Of a stretch of DNA of 64,000 nt, positions 17,668 to 26,927 are shown one piece after another. The DNA is from Lachnoclostridium sp. Marseille-P6806. GTDB lineage: Bacteria; Bacillota; Clostridia; Lachnospirales; Lachnospiraceae. The notes beneath the pieces were generated by a model, which saw nothing but the letters and a program-made list of their open reading frames with translations, searched no databases and was not told the DNA's origin. The DNA lies in the NCBI RefSeq assembly GCF_900625025.1, contig NZ_LR130577.1, positions 1 through 64,000 of the forward strand, written 5' to 3'. Made by a program: the position numbers and the translations under genes. Position 1 is the first letter of the stretch. Each line of letters opens with the position of its first letter.

Positions 17668-17853
17668 TTACCAGCTTGCTTTCTTAACGCCCGGGATCTG
17701 TCCTTTATAAGCCAGCTCACGGAAGCAGATTCTGCAGATCCCGTACTTCTTCAGAACAGAGTGGGGACGGCCGCAGATTTTGCAGCGAGTATAAGCTCTT
17801 GTCGAGAACTTAGGTTTCATCTGCTGTTTGATCTTCATGGATGTTTTCGCCAT
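17668..17853 (-). CDS. rpsN: 30S ribosomal protein S14, zinc-binding type
   Basis: 61 residues. CKICGRPH and CRICFREL supply four cysteines for zinc (the type Z form), in contrast to the 89-residue zinc-free form. [10 protein letters not shown] opens it. It lies between rplE and rpsH. Confidence 0.97.
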   Translation of the reverse strand: MAKTSMKIKQQMKPKFSTRAYTRCKICGRPHSVLKKYGICRICFRELAYKGQIPGVKKASW

Positions 17854-17900
17854 GGTCTGATTTATCCTCCAAAATTATATACGCCCTGCCGGAAGCTCCC

Positions 17901-18440
17901 TCACTTGGAAAAAGGCATTCCGAACAATCTGAGCAGCTCTCTCGCTTCCTCGTCGGTCTTCGCCGTGGTGGTGAAGATGACGTCCATTCCTCTCACCTTG
18001 TCAACCTTGTCATACTCGATCTCGGGGAAAATGATCTGCTCCCGGATGCCGAGCGCGTAGTTGCCTCTGCCGTCAAAGGAGTTCGGATTCACGCCGCGGA
18101 AGTCGCGAACGCGGGGCAGAGCCAGATTCACGAGCCGGTCAAGAAACTCGTACATTCTGTCGCCGCGGAGCGTGACCTTGCACCCGATGGGCATGCCCTC
18201 TCTGATCTTGAAGTTTGCGATGGACTTCTTCGCCTTGGTGTAGACCGGCTTCTGTCCGGTAATGACAGCCAGATCCGCAGCGGCTGCCTCAAGGAGCTTC
18301 TCGTTCTCCTTTGCCTCGCCGACTGCCATATTCACAACGATCTTATCCAGCTTCGGGATCTGCATCACGTTCTTGTAGCCGAACTTCTTCGTCATCTGTT
18401 CACGAATTTCGTCATTGTACTGATCTTTTAATCTGCTCAA
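17901..18440 (-). CDS. rplE: 50S ribosomal protein L5
   Basis: 179 residues. [22 protein letters not shown] and [23 protein letters not shown] are signatures; L5 binds 5S rRNA and contacts P-site tRNA. Normal length. Confidence 0.97.
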   Translation of the reverse strand: MSRLKDQYNDEIREQMTKKFGYKNVMQIPKLDKIVVNMAVGEAKENEKLLEAAAADLAVITGQKPVYTKAKKSIANFKIREGMPIGCKVTLRGDRMYEFLDRLVNLALPRVRDFRGVNPNSFDGRGNYALGIREQIIFPEIEYDKVDKVRGMDVIFTTTAKTDEEARELLRLFGMPFSK

Positions 18441-18465
18441 CGCTGTTACCTCCTTTCCGTTTCTC

Positions 18466-18777
18466 TCAGTCGATGGTCTTGCCGGTCGCCTTGGCGACGC
18501 GAACCTTTTTGCCGTCCTCGATCTTAAAGCCGACGCGGGTCACCTTGCCGCCCGCAAGAAGCATGACATTGGAAATATCCAGCGCCGCCTCCTCCTGAAC
18601 CAGTCCGCCGTCCGGATGTCCCGCCGAGGGCTTGGTGTGCTTGGTCACCATGTTGACGCCCTCGACGACAACCCTGTGATTCTTCGGGTCAACGGAAGAA
18701 ACCTTTCCCTCCTTGCCCTTATTCTTTCCAGCGATCACTCTGACGGTGTCGCCCTTTTTGATCTTGCATGTAGCCAT
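18466..18777 (-). CDS. rplX: 50S ribosomal protein L24
   Basis: 103 residues with a KOW motif at the start ([20 protein letters not shown]) and [15 protein letters not shown]. It initiates large-subunit assembly and lines the tunnel exit. Confidence 0.97.
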   Translation of the reverse strand: MATCKIKKGDTVRVIAGKNKGKEGKVSSVDPKNHRVVVEGVNMVTKHTKPSAGHPDGGLVQEEAALDISNVMLLAGGKVTRVGFKIEDGKKVRVAKATGKTID

Positions 18778-18790
18778 GATAGTCTCCTCC

Positions 18791-19159
18791 TTACAGAACT
18801 TCCGGAGCCAAAGAAAGAATCTTCATGTACTGTTTCTCACGAAGCTCTCTGGCGACAGGTCCAAAAATACGGGTTCCCATAGGCGTCTTGTCGTCCTTGA
18901 CGATAACCGCCGCATTCTCGTCAAAGCGAATGTAGGATCCGTCTGCTCTGTGGGTCTTCTGGACGGTACGGACAACGACGGCTTTCACCACGTCGCCTTT
19001 CTTGACAACGCCGCCGGGTATTGCATCCTTGACCGCGCAGACAACGATGTCGCCGATTCTTGCATATCTTCTTCTGGAGCCGCCGCTGACACGGATGACC
19101 AGAAGCTCTCTGGCGCCGGTATTATCAGCGACCTTTAATCTACTTTCCTGCTGAACCAT
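18791..19159 (-). CDS. rplN: 50S ribosomal protein L14
   Basis: 122 residues: [20 protein letters not shown] and the end [25 protein letters not shown]14 forms an intersubunit bridge and is the docking site for the silencing factor RsfS. Confidence 0.97.
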   Translation of the reverse strand: MVQQESRLKVADNTGARELLVIRVSGGSRRRYARIGDIVVCAVKDAIPGGVVKKGDVVKAVVVRTVQKTHRADGSYIRFDENAAVIVKDDKTPMGTRIFGPVARELREKQYMKILSLAPEVL

Positions 19160-19223
19160 AGTTGATTTCCTTTCTTGCAGAAATTCTCACAGCCCGGAAC
19201 GGGTCAGGATAATCTCTGTCGGA

Positions 19224-19481
19224 TTATCTTGCCTTTTCAACGACGGAAACAAGTCTCCATCTCTTGGTCTTTGAAAGCGGTCTGGTCTCCATCACTCTGA
19301 CCGTATCGCCCTCGCCCGCCTCGTTGTTCTCATCGTGAGCCGTCAGCTTGTAGGTCTTTCTGACAATCTTGCCGATGACGGGATGCTTTACGTTGTCCTC
19401 AATGGCGACGACGATCGTCTTGTCCATCTTGCTGCTGACGACCTTGCCGATACGGACTTTTCTCAAATTTCTCTCTTCCAT
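19224..19481 (-). CDS. rpsQ: 30S ribosomal protein S17
   Basis: 85 residues: [20 protein letters not shown] opens the OB-fold and [21 protein letters not shown] closes it. Normal length and order (rpmC-rpsQ-rplN). Confidence 0.97.
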   Translation of the reverse strand: MEERNLRKVRIGKVVSSKMDKTIVVAIEDNVKHPVIGKIVRKTYKLTAHDENNEAGEGDTVRVMETRPLSKTKRWRLVSVVEKAR

Positions 19482-19524
19482 GATCTCTATCCTTTCACGT
19501 AACAGCGCTTTTTTTCGCCGCCGG

Positions 19525-19728
19525 TCAGTCAGCAGCCTTTCTGGTCAGAACGGTCTGAATGCGCGCAATGTTCTTGCGAACCTCGGTGATTCTCGCCGTG
19601 TTGTCCAGCTGATTGGTTGCATTCTGGAACCGCAGATTGAACAGTTCCTTCTTCGCGGAGACAAGCTCCTCGTTCAGCTCGGCAACCGTCTTGTTCTGCA
19701 GCTCTTTTACATATGTCGTACTCTTCAT
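19525..19728 (-). CDS. rpmC: 50S ribosomal protein L29
   Basis: 67 residues, two long helices: [21 protein letters not shown] and [19 protein letters not shown]. It sits at the tunnel exit beside L23. Its start codon overlaps the rplP stop by one base. Confidence 0.96.
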   Translation of the reverse strand: MKSTTYVKELQNKTVAELNEELVSAKKELFNLRFQNATNQLDNTARITEVRKNIARIQTVLTRKAAD

Positions 19729-20156
19729 TATTCTGCACCGCCTTCCAACTGTGCCTTAGAAACGATCTTGCACCTGCAGGGAAGTTTGTTCGCTGCAAGG
19801 CGGAGCGCCTCTCTGGCGTCTGCTTCGGCTACGCCGGCAATCTCAAACATCACTCTGCCCGGCTTCACAACCGCCACCCAGAATTCCACAGCGCCCTTAC
19901 CGGAACCCATTCGGACCTCGGCAGGCTTCTTGGTCACCGGCTTATCGGGAAAAATCTTGATCCAGATCTGACCGCCTCTCTTAACAAAGCGGGTCATGGC
20001 AACACGGGCCGCCTCGATCTGATTGGAGCGGATCCAGACCGGCTCCTCACAGACAAGCCCGAACTCACCGTAGGTAAGCGTTGTGCCGCGGCAGATCTTG
20101 CCGGACATGTTGCCACGGAACTGTTTACGATGCTTTACTCTCTTCGGCATTAACAT
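19728..20156 (-). CDS. rplP: 50S ribosomal protein L16
   Basis: 142 residues: [20 protein letters not shown] then [24 protein letters not shown]16 lies next to the peptidyl transferase centre. Start overlaps the rpsC stop by one base, so the two are translationally coupled. Confidence 0.97.
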   Translation of the reverse strand: MLMPKRVKHRKQFRGNMSGKICRGTTLTYGEFGLVCEEPVWIRSNQIEAARVAMTRFVKRGGQIWIKIFPDKPVTKKPAEVRMGSGKGAVEFWVAVVKPGRVMFEIAGVAEADAREALRLAANKLPCRCKIVSKAQLEGGAE

Positions 20157-20839
20157 TAGTTATCGCTCCCTTCCGTATCCGCAGCCTTTCTGGCCGCTTT
20201 GTCTGCGGGCTTTGCAGGAAGAATCTCACCCTTGTAGATCCAGACCTTGACGCCGACCTTGCCATAGGTGGTATCTGCCTCAGCAAAACCATAATCGATA
20301 TCCGCGCGGAGCGTCTGCAGCGGAATGGTTCCCTCAGAATACGTTTCGGTACGGGCGATATCCGCGCCGCCAAGTCTCCCTGCGCAGGAGGTCTTGATTC
20401 CCAGAACGCCGGACTTCATGGTTCTGTTCATGCAGGACTTCATCGCTCTGCGGAACGAGACGCGCTGCTCAAGCTGCTGCGCGATATTCTCGGCGACAAG
20501 CTGGGCGTCTCTGTCCGGTCTCTTGATCTCCTTGATATCCAGCAGGCACTTTCTGGAGGTGAGCTTTTCCAGCTCTTTCTTGGTATTCTCGATCTCCGCG
20601 CCGCCCTTGCCGATGATCACGCCGGGCTTCGCCGCATAGACGGCGACTTTCACTCTGTCGGACGTTCTCTCAATGTCGATCTTGGAAACGCCTGCGTTCA
20701 TCAGCTTCTTCTTGAGAAACTTTCTGATATTGTAGTCTTCCACTAAGAGGTCGGAGAAATCGCCCTCGGCATACCACTTGGAATCCCAGTCCTTGATCAC
20801 GCCGACTCTCAGACCATGCGGGTTAACTTTCTGTCCCAT
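20156..20839 (-). CDS. rpsC: 30S ribosomal protein S3
   Basis: 227 residues: [23 protein letters not shown], a KH domain around 60-100 ([21 protein letters not shown] with the GxxG loop), and the C-terminal domain with [23 protein letters not shown]3 forms part of the mRNA entry helicase. The C-tail is short and acidic. Confidence 0.97.
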   Translation of the reverse strand: MGQKVNPHGLRVGVIKDWDSKWYAEGDFSDLLVEDYNIRKFLKKKLMNAGVSKIDIERTSDRVKVAVYAAKPGVIIGKGGAEIENTKKELEKLTSRKCLLDIKEIKRPDRDAQLVAENIAQQLEQRVSFRRAMKSCMNRTMKSGVLGIKTSCAGRLGGADIARTETYSEGTIPLQTLRADIDYGFAEADTTYGKVGVKVWIYKGEILPAKPADKAARKAADTEGSDN

Positions 20840-20858
20840 TATAGGCTCCTTTCAATGC

Positions 20859-21260
20859 TTACTCTGCGTCTGCCTTCTTCTCGTCCAGAACGATCGTCAG
20901 ATGGCACTCTCTCTTGAGAATCCGATATGCTCTGCCCTGTGCGCGGGGATGAATTCTCTTCATCACAGGCCCGTTGTCCGCACGGCACTCCGCCACATAC
21001 AGATTCGCTGGGTTCATGCCATTGTTGTTCTCCGCATTGGCCACTGCCGACTTCAGCAGCTTGAGAATGACGCCGGAAGCATATCTGGTGTTGTACGCCA
21101 GAATTCCCTCTGCCACCGCGACATCCTTGCCTCTGATCGCATCCATAACAAAACACGCCTTCTGCACCGGGATCCTCGCAAAAGAAAGCTTTGCGGAGGG
21201 TCTGTTGTCTTTCCGGCTGTTTCTGTCTCTCTTAATCTGAGATCTATGTCCGTTCGCCAT
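20859..21260 (-). CDS. rplV: 50S ribosomal protein L22
   Basis: 133 residues. AKLSFARIPVQKACFVMDAIRGK and RIHPRAQGRAYRILKRECHLTIVLDE define L22; its extended loop lines the exit tunnel where macrolides act. It has a basic N-terminal extension of about 20 residues relative to shorter homologs. Confidence 0.97.
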   Translation of the reverse strand: MANGHRSQIKRDRNSRKDNRPSAKLSFARIPVQKACFVMDAIRGKDVAVAEGILAYNTRYASGVILKLLKSAVANAENNNGMNPANLYVAECRADNGPVMKRIHPRAQGRAYRILKRECHLTIVLDEKKADAE

Positions 21261-21304
21261 AGATACACACTCCTTTCAGTCTTACTGCCTCCCGAGACCG
21301 GAAA

Positions 21305-21586
21305 TCAGCCTCTTCTCTCATCCTTATTGTTCCCGCTGTGGCCGCGGTAGGTTCTCGTCTGCACGAACTCACCCAGCTTGTGCCCGACCATATCCTCGGT
21401 CACGTACACCGGAACATGCTTCCTGCCGTCATGGACCGCAAAGGTGTGTCCCACGAACGACGGGAAAATAGTGGAACGGCGGGACCATGTCTTGATGACC
21501 GTCTTGTCGCCGGATGCATTTGCCGCATCAACTTTCTTCAACAGGCTCGCGTCTGCAAAAGGTCCTTTTTTAATCGATCTTGCCAT
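21305..21586 (-). CDS. rpsS: 30S ribosomal protein S19
   Basis: 93 residues: [42 protein letters not shown], and the C-terminal [11 protein letters not shown]. Binds the 16S 3' head domain with S13. Confidence 0.97.
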   Translation of the reverse strand: MARSIKKGPFADASLLKKVDAANASGDKTVIKTWSRRSTIFPSFVGHTFAVHDGRKHVPVYVTEDMVGHKLGEFVQTRTYRGHSGNNKDERRG

Positions 21587-21601
21587 GATGTATTCTCCTT
21601 A

Positions 21602-22441
21602 TTATCTCGCGGACTTGGCGTTTCTTCTTCTGACAATGAGCTTATCGGAAGACTTCCTCCTGCGGGTCTTGTAACCCAGCGCAGGCTTGCCCCAAGGAGT
21701 GCTCGGTCCCGGGCGTCCCACCGGAGCCTTGCCCTCGCCGCCTCCGTGCGGATGATCGTTCGGGTTCATGACAGAGCCGCGAACCGTAGGACGGATACCC
21801 ATGTGACGGATGCGGCCGGCCTTACCGTAGCTGATCAGGTTGTGATCGATGTTGCCGACGGTGCCGATCGTTGCTCTGCAGGTCAGCGGCACCATTCTCA
21901 TCTCACCGGAGGGAAGACGGAGCGTCGCATATTTGCCCTCTTTCGCCATAAGCTGCGCCGCATTGCCAGCGGAGCGGACAAGCTGGCCGCCCTTTCCGGG
22001 ATACAGCTCAACGTTGTGAACCATTTCACCGACCGGGATCTCGGAAAGCGGGAGGCAGTTGCCGACGCGGATCTCAGCCTGCGCGCCGTTCATGACTTTC
22101 ATGCCGTCTGTCAGTCCCTGCGGAGCAAGGATATAGGACTTCTCGCCGTCCGCGTAGCAGATCAGCGCGATGTTCGCGGAGCGGTTCGGATCGTACTCGA
22201 TGCCGATGACCGTCGCCGGAACGCCGTCCTTGCGTCTGCGGAAGTCGACCTGTCTGTATTTCTGCCGGTTGCCGCCGCCGTGATGTCTCACGGTGATCTT
22301 GCCTTGGTTATTGCGGCCGGCGTTCTTCTTGAGAGAAACGATGAGAGACTTCTCCGGAGTGCTCTTCGTCACCTCGGAAAAATCAGAGCCGGTCATATTA
22401 CGTCTGGACGGCGTATATGCGGTGTATTTCTTGATTCCCAT
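21602..22441 (-). CDS. rplB: 50S ribosomal protein L2
   Basis: 279 residues. [20 protein letters not shown] starts it, [12 protein letters not shown] lies near the middle, and [17 protein letters not shown] near the end carries the conserved His important for peptidyl transferase. Confidence 0.98.
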   Translation of the reverse strand: MGIKKYTAYTPSRRNMTGSDFSEVTKSTPEKSLIVSLKKNAGRNNQGKITVRHHGGGNRQKYRQVDFRRRKDGVPATVIGIEYDPNRSANIALICYADGEKSYILAPQGLTDGMKVMNGAQAEIRVGNCLPLSEIPVGEMVHNVELYPGKGGQLVRSAGNAAQLMAKEGKYATLRLPSGEMRMVPLTCRATIGTVGNIDHNLISYGKAGRIRHMGIRPTVRGSVMNPNDHPHGGGEGKAPVGRPGPSTPWGKPALGYKTRRRKSSDKLIVRRRNAKSAR

Positions 22442-22552
22442 TTGTATATCTCCTTTTCTTTATCACACGCATGCTTTTGCTGCTGCCGCCGGCGGGAAGC
22501 CGTCTGCGCGTTTAATTGAATCCGGCAGCAGAATCGGGAAAGCTCCCCCGGA

Positions 22553-22852
22553 TCAGAGTCCTGCGAACAGCTCAATATCCTTGCTGTCCTCGGTCAGCGT
22601 CACGATCGCTTTCTTAGTCTTCGCCGTGTAGCCGATCACATAGCCTCTTCTCTTCTTCTTGGCTCTGCAGTTCATCGTGTTGACTTTCGCGACCTTGGTT
22701 CCCTCGAACATCTTCTCGACGGCATCGCGGATCATGATCTTGTCTGCATCCGGATGAACATAGAACGTATATTTCTTCTCGCCCATGACGGACATGCTCT
22801 TCTCCGTGATGACCGGCTTCAGAATGACGTCATAATAATTTAATGCTGCCAT
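22553..22852 (-). CDS. rplW: 50S ribosomal protein L23
   Basis: 99 residues: [43 protein letters not shown]23 is the docking site of trigger factor and SRP at the tunnel exit. The start overlaps the rplD stop by one base. Confidence 0.97.
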   Translation of the reverse strand: MAALNYYDVILKPVITEKSMSVMGEKKYTFYVHPDADKIMIRDAVEKMFEGTKVAKVNTMNCRAKKKRRGYVIGYTAKTKKAIVTLTEDSKDIELFAGL

Positions 22853-23475
22853 TATGCGTACACCTCCTCGATCTTCGCAATGGCCGCTTTCGTCGCGATC
22901 ACGGTCTTTGCGTTCATGATATCGTATACATTGAGCTCGCCGGTCTGCTCCGTCTTGACGCCCGCAAGGTTCCTCGCGGAAAGAATGACATTTTTGTCAT
23001 TGTCTGCCAGAACAACCAGCGCCTTGCCGGAAACGTTCAGATTCTCCAGCACCCTGACAAAGTCCTTTGTCCGGATCGCGTCCAGCTTCAGCTCATCCAT
23101 GACGATCAGCCGGTTGCCATTGACGCTGTCGGTCAGAGCGGACTTGAGAGCCGCCCTCTTCTCCTTGCGGTTCATCTTAAAGGAATAGTCGCGCGGAACC
23201 GGTGCAAACACCATGCCGCCACCGGTCCACTGCGGCGCTCTCGTCGAGCCCTGTCTCGCGTGGCCGGTTCCTTTCTGTCTCCACGGCTTTCTGCCGCCGC
23301 CGGAAACCTCGGAGCGGGTCTTCGCTTTCTGCGTCCCCTGCCGATTGTCTGCAAGCTGCTGCACAACAGCCATGTGAACGAGATGCTCATTCACCTCTGC
23401 GCCGAAGACTGCATCGCTGAGATCGATTTTGCCGACCTCCTTGCCCTCCATATTGTAAACAGATACGTTTGCCAT
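22852..23475 (-). CDS. rplD: 50S ribosomal protein L4
   Basis: 207 residues: [20 protein letters not shown], then the tunnel loop [25 protein letters not shown]. In E. coli L4 also represses the S10 operon through its leader; the long rpsJ leader here could serve the same purpose. Confidence 0.97.
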   Translation of the reverse strand: MANVSVYNMEGKEVGKIDLSDAVFGAEVNEHLVHMAVVQQLADNRQGTQKAKTRSEVSGGGRKPWRQKGTGHARQGSTRAPQWTGGGMVFAPVPRDYSFKMNRKEKRAALKSALTDSVNGNRLIVMDELKLDAIRTKDFVRVLENLNVSGKALVVLADNDKNVILSARNLAGVKTEQTGELNVYDIMNAKTVIATKAAIAKIEEVYA

Positions 23476-23508
23476 CTGTATGATCCTCCTTTCATCCCGG
23501 ACAGGCTA

Positions 23509-24189
23509 TCAGGCTTCCGCCTTGGTGGTGTCCTTAAGCGTGACCAGCCCTTTCTTCGGTCCCGGGATCGCGCCCTTGACCAGAATCAGATTCTTTTCCG
23601 CGTCAACTCTGACGATCTCAAGATTGCGGACCGTCACCTGCTCCGTTCCCATGTGTCCGGGCATCGTCTTGCCCTTGAATACATGGCTCGGATCGGAGCT
23701 CGAGCCGTTGGAACCCTGATGGCGGTGGAACTTGGAGCCGTGCCCCATGGGTCCTCTGTGCTGGCCTTTCTGAATCGCAGAGACAAAGCCCTTTCCCTTG
23801 CTGATCGCCGTGGCATCGATCTTGTCGCCCTCTGCGAAGATATCGGCTTTGATCTCCTGTCCGAGCGTGTACTCCGCCGCATTGTCAAAACGGAATTCCT
23901 GAAGGAAACGCCTGCTCTCCGTGCCGGCTTTCTTGAAAACGCCCTGCTGTGCTTTCGGAACGCCGTGCTCGTGAATCACCTGCTTTTTGCCGCTCTTGTC
24001 GACGACCGTGATTCTGTCCTTTTTCGCGCCGAAGCCGACCTGAACCGCTTCGTAGCCGTCGTTCTCATTCGTCTTGACCTGCGTGACGACGCAGGGGCCG
24101 GCCTCGAGAACCGTAACGGGAACCAGTGTTCCGTCCTCTTTGAAAATCTGCGTCATGCCGATTTTTGTTGCCAGTATTGCTTTCTTCAT
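23509..24189 (-). CDS. rplC: 50S ribosomal protein L3
   Basis: 226 residues from the ATG at 24189. [20 protein letters not shown] is the canonical start, and an AAAGAGG site lies seven bases upstream, so the 18 further in-frame codons above it are excluded. [17 protein letters not shown] is the central extension reaching the peptidyl transferase centre. Confidence 0.97.
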   Translation of the reverse strand: MKKAILATKIGMTQIFKEDGTLVPVTVLEAGPCVVTQVKTNENDGYEAVQVGFGAKKDRITVVDKSGKKQVIHEHGVPKAQQGVFKKAGTESRRFLQEFRFDNAAEYTLGQEIKADIFAEGDKIDATAISKGKGFVSAIQKGQHRGPMGHGSKFHRHQGSNGSSSDPSHVFKGKTMPGHMGTEQVTVRNLEIVRVDAEKNLILVKGAIPGPKKGLVTLKDTTKAEA

Positions 24190-24477
24190 AATCTGCCTCT
24201 TTCTGTCCCGTTTCTCATCCGGGACGTTTTCTACAGCGGACATCAGCAGGGGGCGCTTCCCGAATCGTCTCCCGCCGCACCGCAGACTGCTGTCTGACTG
24301 CTTCGCGGACGGTGCCCCCGTGCCTCTCCTTCCCGCAGGAAAGGGATGTCATACTAGTAGAGGTTCTGTCTTGCGCCGCATCATACGCCGGCGCGGAACG
24401 TTTATATCATCAATGAAAACTTCCCGGTCACAGGGCGGCGTCTCCGCCCTCTGGCTGATCTGTCCCCGGGGAGCCTC
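24190..24477 (-). other. Gene-free gap between rpsJ and rplC
   Basis: 288 bases. The reading frames here are shadows. GC-rich short hairpins such as CAGAC-TGCT-GTCTG (about 24283-24296) occur. I see no promoter hexamers and no T-run. Ribosomal genes rpsJ and rplC are usually only tens of bases apart, so the gap is longer than expected. Confidence 0.4.
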
Positions 24478-24798
24478 TCAGGCCTTGGTCTTCATCTTGA
24501 TATCAATGTAGACGCCGGCCGGCATTTCCAGTCTCTGCAGCGCTTCGACGGTCTTGGGGGTCGGGTTGATCACATCGATCAGTCTCTTGTGGGTTCTCTG
24601 CTCGAACTGCTCGCGGGAATCCTTATACTTATGAACGGCGCGGAGAATGGTGACGACCTCCTTTTTCGTAGGAAGCGGCACCGGACCGCTCACCTGTGAG
24701 CCGTTCTTGCGGACGGTTTCGATGATCTTTCTGGACGATCCGTCGACCAGCTCGTGATCATACGCCTTAAGGGTGATTCTCATTACCTGATTTGCCAT
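24478..24798 (-). CDS. rpsJ: 30S ribosomal protein S10
   Basis: 106 residues from the ATG at 24798, chosen because GGAGGG lies upstream and the protein then begins [20 protein letters not shown] as in relatives. [35 protein letters not shown] is the S10 core, also the NusB partner in antitermination. It is the first gene of the S10-spc block. Confidence 0.97.
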   Translation of the reverse strand: MANQVMRITLKAYDHELVDGSSRKIIETVRKNGSQVSGPVPLPTKKEVVTILRAVHKYKDSREQFEQRTHKRLIDVINPTPKTVEALQRLEMPAGVYIDIKMKTKA

Positions 24799-25105
24799 AA
24801 AAAAAGTCCCTCCTTTTCGCACTTTTTTTACAAGTACGACAAGCAGTGACTGTACACAGTTCCGTGTGTGTCATCGACCTTCCGATAAAAACGAAGCCGG
24901 AAAGGCTCCTTCGATGGTTTCGACTTCGCGACGCAGCACGCCGATTCTGCAGCTGTTTTGCAGATCCCGATTGTACAGTGACTTGCCGTCAGATTATTGA
25001 GGCGGTACCGGACCTCCCGGTACACTCCAGACATTCGCTCCACGGAATAACCCGTCATCCTGCGGATGACAGCAACCTCACGCTTCACAGCTATCATGTC
25101 ACAGC
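24799..25105 (-). promoter_or_regulatory. Long rpsJ (S10 operon) leader
   Basis: About 300 untranslated bases from the predicted start site near 25105 to the rpsJ ATG. A minus-strand frame of 89 codons exists, but its product resembles nothing and crosses the promoter. A leader of this size before rpsJ is a candidate for L4-type autoregulation, known in Gammaproteobacteria; not demonstrated here. Confidence 0.4.
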
Positions 25106-25108
25106 GAA

Positions 25109-25171
25109 AATGATTATATCGGAGGAAAACGTCGAATGCAAGCGGTTTTCCGGGCCTCCGATATAATTATT
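25109..25171. repeat. 17-bp inverted repeat carrying GATATAAT at both ends
   Basis: CCTCCGATATAATTATT on the plus strand (25155-25171) is matched by CCTCCGATATAATCATT on the minus strand (25109-25125), one mismatch, centred near 25140. The minus-strand arm contains the -10 box of the rpsJ promoter. Confidence 0.65.
25113..25141 (-). promoter_or_regulatory. Promoter of the S10-spc ribosomal block
   Basis: TTGCAT (25136-25141), 17 bases, TATAAT (25113-25118) on the minus strand, upstream of rpsJ. The -10 is perfect, the -35 matches four of six positions. Confidence 0.8.
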
Positions 25172-25223
25172 GTATTTTTTTTCGTACAATTCGGTCTCTG
25201 TCCCGCCGTCCGGGTCCGGCGTC

Positions 25224-26756
25224 TCACTTCATCGCCGCGACCCGGTCATACTTCTCGAGGAGGTCCTGCGCCGGCGGGGGCGTAAGGAGCGACACCACGG
25301 CATTCACGGCCAGCGCAATCAGAAAGGCCGGGAGCAGCTCATAGATATTCCAGAGCCCGCCAAGGGGGCGCACAAGAAACTTCCATATAAATATCATCAC
25401 ACCGCCGGTCAGCATGCCCGCCATCGCGCCCGCGCCGCTCGAGCGGCGCCAGAAGAGCGCCAGCAGAATGGCGGGACCGAACGAAGCGCCGAAGCCCGCC
25501 CATGCGAACGAGACGATCTGGAACACCGAGCTGTCGCTGTCCCATGCAAGGAAAACCCCGACAACGGCGATCAGGATCAGGCTCACGCGGGAGATCAGAA
25601 GAAGTCTCTTCTGATCGATGCGCAGATGAAAGCATTCCATCAGGATATCGCTGGAGATGGACGAGGACGCCGCGAGAAGCTGCGAATCCGCCGTGGACAT
25701 CGTGGACGCCAGTATCCCCGAAAGAACGACCCCGGCAAGGAGAGCAGGAAAAATGCCAGAAGAAGAAAGGAGGTCGGCGATCTCAATGATGACCGTCTCC
25801 GAGGCAGCCCCCTCCAGCACGGGGATCACCCCCGCCCGGCTCATCCCCAGCCCTGTCATGCCAATGAGGACTGCAGCCGCCATGGAAATGACGACCCACG
25901 CCGACGCGACCCGGCGGGAGAGCTTCAGCTTGCTGTCATTCTCAATCGCCATGAAGCGGAGAAGAATGTGCGGCATGCCGAAATACCCAAGCCCCCACGC
26001 GAGCGTGGAGCAGATGGTAAGAAGTGAATACGGGACGGCGCTTCCGGACAGGACGTCATATCCCGCCCGCATGGAGAGATAGCCCGGCAGAGCTCTCGCA
26101 TTCTCTGCCACCGCTCCGATGCCGCCGGCCTGCACGACGCCGAAGACCAGAACCGAAAGCAGAGCCGCCGACATGACAATGCTCTGAATGAAGTCCGTGG
26201 TGCTTGCCGCAAGAAAGCCTCCCATCGCCGTGTAGAAAATAATGATGACGGCGCTGAGAATCATCGCCGCATGATAATCCATGCCGAACAGGGAGGAAAA
26301 CAGCTTGCCGCAGGCCGCAAAGCCCGAGGCCGTATACGGGACGAAGAACACAATGATCCAGACCGCCGCAATCAGCGTGAGAATCCTGTGTCTGTCTCCG
26401 TAGCGGTTTGAAAAAAATCCGGGGATCGTGATCGAATGATTCGCCTCCGTATAGCGGCGAAGACGCTTTGCCACAATCAGCCAGTTGAGATACGTTCCCG
26501 CTGCGAGACCGATCGCCGTCCAGCCCGCATCCGCAAGGCCGGACAGATAACACACGCCGGGGAGCCCCATAAGAAGCCAGCTCGACATATCCGACGCCTC
26601 GGCACTCATCGCCGTCACAAAGGGGCCGAGCCTGCGCCCTCCGAGATAGAAATCTCCCACCGTCTCATTTTGTTCCGACAGCCTGATGCCGACGCCGATC
26701 ATCACCAGCAGATAACAGACCATCGCCGTCAGCATCGCAATCTGTGCACCTGTCAT
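25224..26756 (-). CDS. Sodium/proline-type symporter (SSS family, PutP-like)
   Basis: 510 residues, about 13 membrane helices. The first helix (MTGAQIAMLTAMVCYLLVMIGVG), GDFYLGGRRLGPFVTAMSAEASDMSSWLLMG with the sodium-site region of TM2, and the TM8 region SSGIFPALLAGVVLSGILASTMSTADSQLL are close to PutP proline symporters. The longer ORF start at 26882 is rejected: AGAGGGGAG lies before the ATG at 26756 and the 42 residues above are not membrane protein. It has its own divergent promoter. Substrate proline is likely but related solutes are possible, so no gene symbol is given. Confidence 0.85.
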   Translation of the reverse strand: MTGAQIAMLTAMVCYLLVMIGVGIRLSEQNETVGDFYLGGRRLGPFVTAMSAEASDMSSWLLMGLPGVCYLSGLADAGWTAIGLAAGTYLNWLIVAKRLRRYTEANHSITIPGFFSNRYGDRHRILTLIAAVWIIVFFVPYTASGFAACGKLFSSLFGMDYHAAMILSAVIIIFYTAMGGFLAASTTDFIQSIVMSAALLSVLVFGVVQAGGIGAVAENARALPGYLSMRAGYDVLSGSAVPYSLLTICSTLAWGLGYFGMPHILLRFMAIENDSKLKLSRRVASAWVVISMAAAVLIGMTGLGMSRAGVIPVLEGAASETVIIEIADLLSSSGIFPALLAGVVLSGILASTMSTADSQLLAASSSISSDILMECFHLRIDQKRLLLISRVSLILIAVVGVFLAWDSDSSVFQIVSFAWAGFGASFGPAILLALFWRRSSGAGAMAGMLTGGVMIFIWKFLVRPLGGLWNIYELLPAFLIALAVNAVVSLLTPPPAQDLLEKYDRVAAMK

Positions 26757-26832
26757 TCCGTTCTCCCCTCTTCCGTTCCGTTTCCGCGGCGGCTCTTCCT
26801 GCGGTATCCCTGTCCGCCGCCATATGAAACGC

Positions 26833-26861
26833 ATTATAGAGAGATTTGTTTGCTGCGTCAA
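26833..26861 (-). promoter_or_regulatory. Promoter of the symporter gene
   Basis: TTGACG (26856-26861), 17 bases, TATAAT (26833-26838) on the minus strand, about 75 bases before the ATG. Confidence 0.85.
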
Positions 26862-26927
26862 TACGTTATCGCAGTAAAGCAAGACGGACGGTCGACTTTT
26901 CGAGGGATCTGTGGGAGAATATTCATC

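Noticed and set aside
22843-24297. 484-codon plus-strand frame across rplD-rplC
   Set aside because: Antisense shadow of rplD and rplC in GC-rich DNA; no domain and no ribosome binding site.
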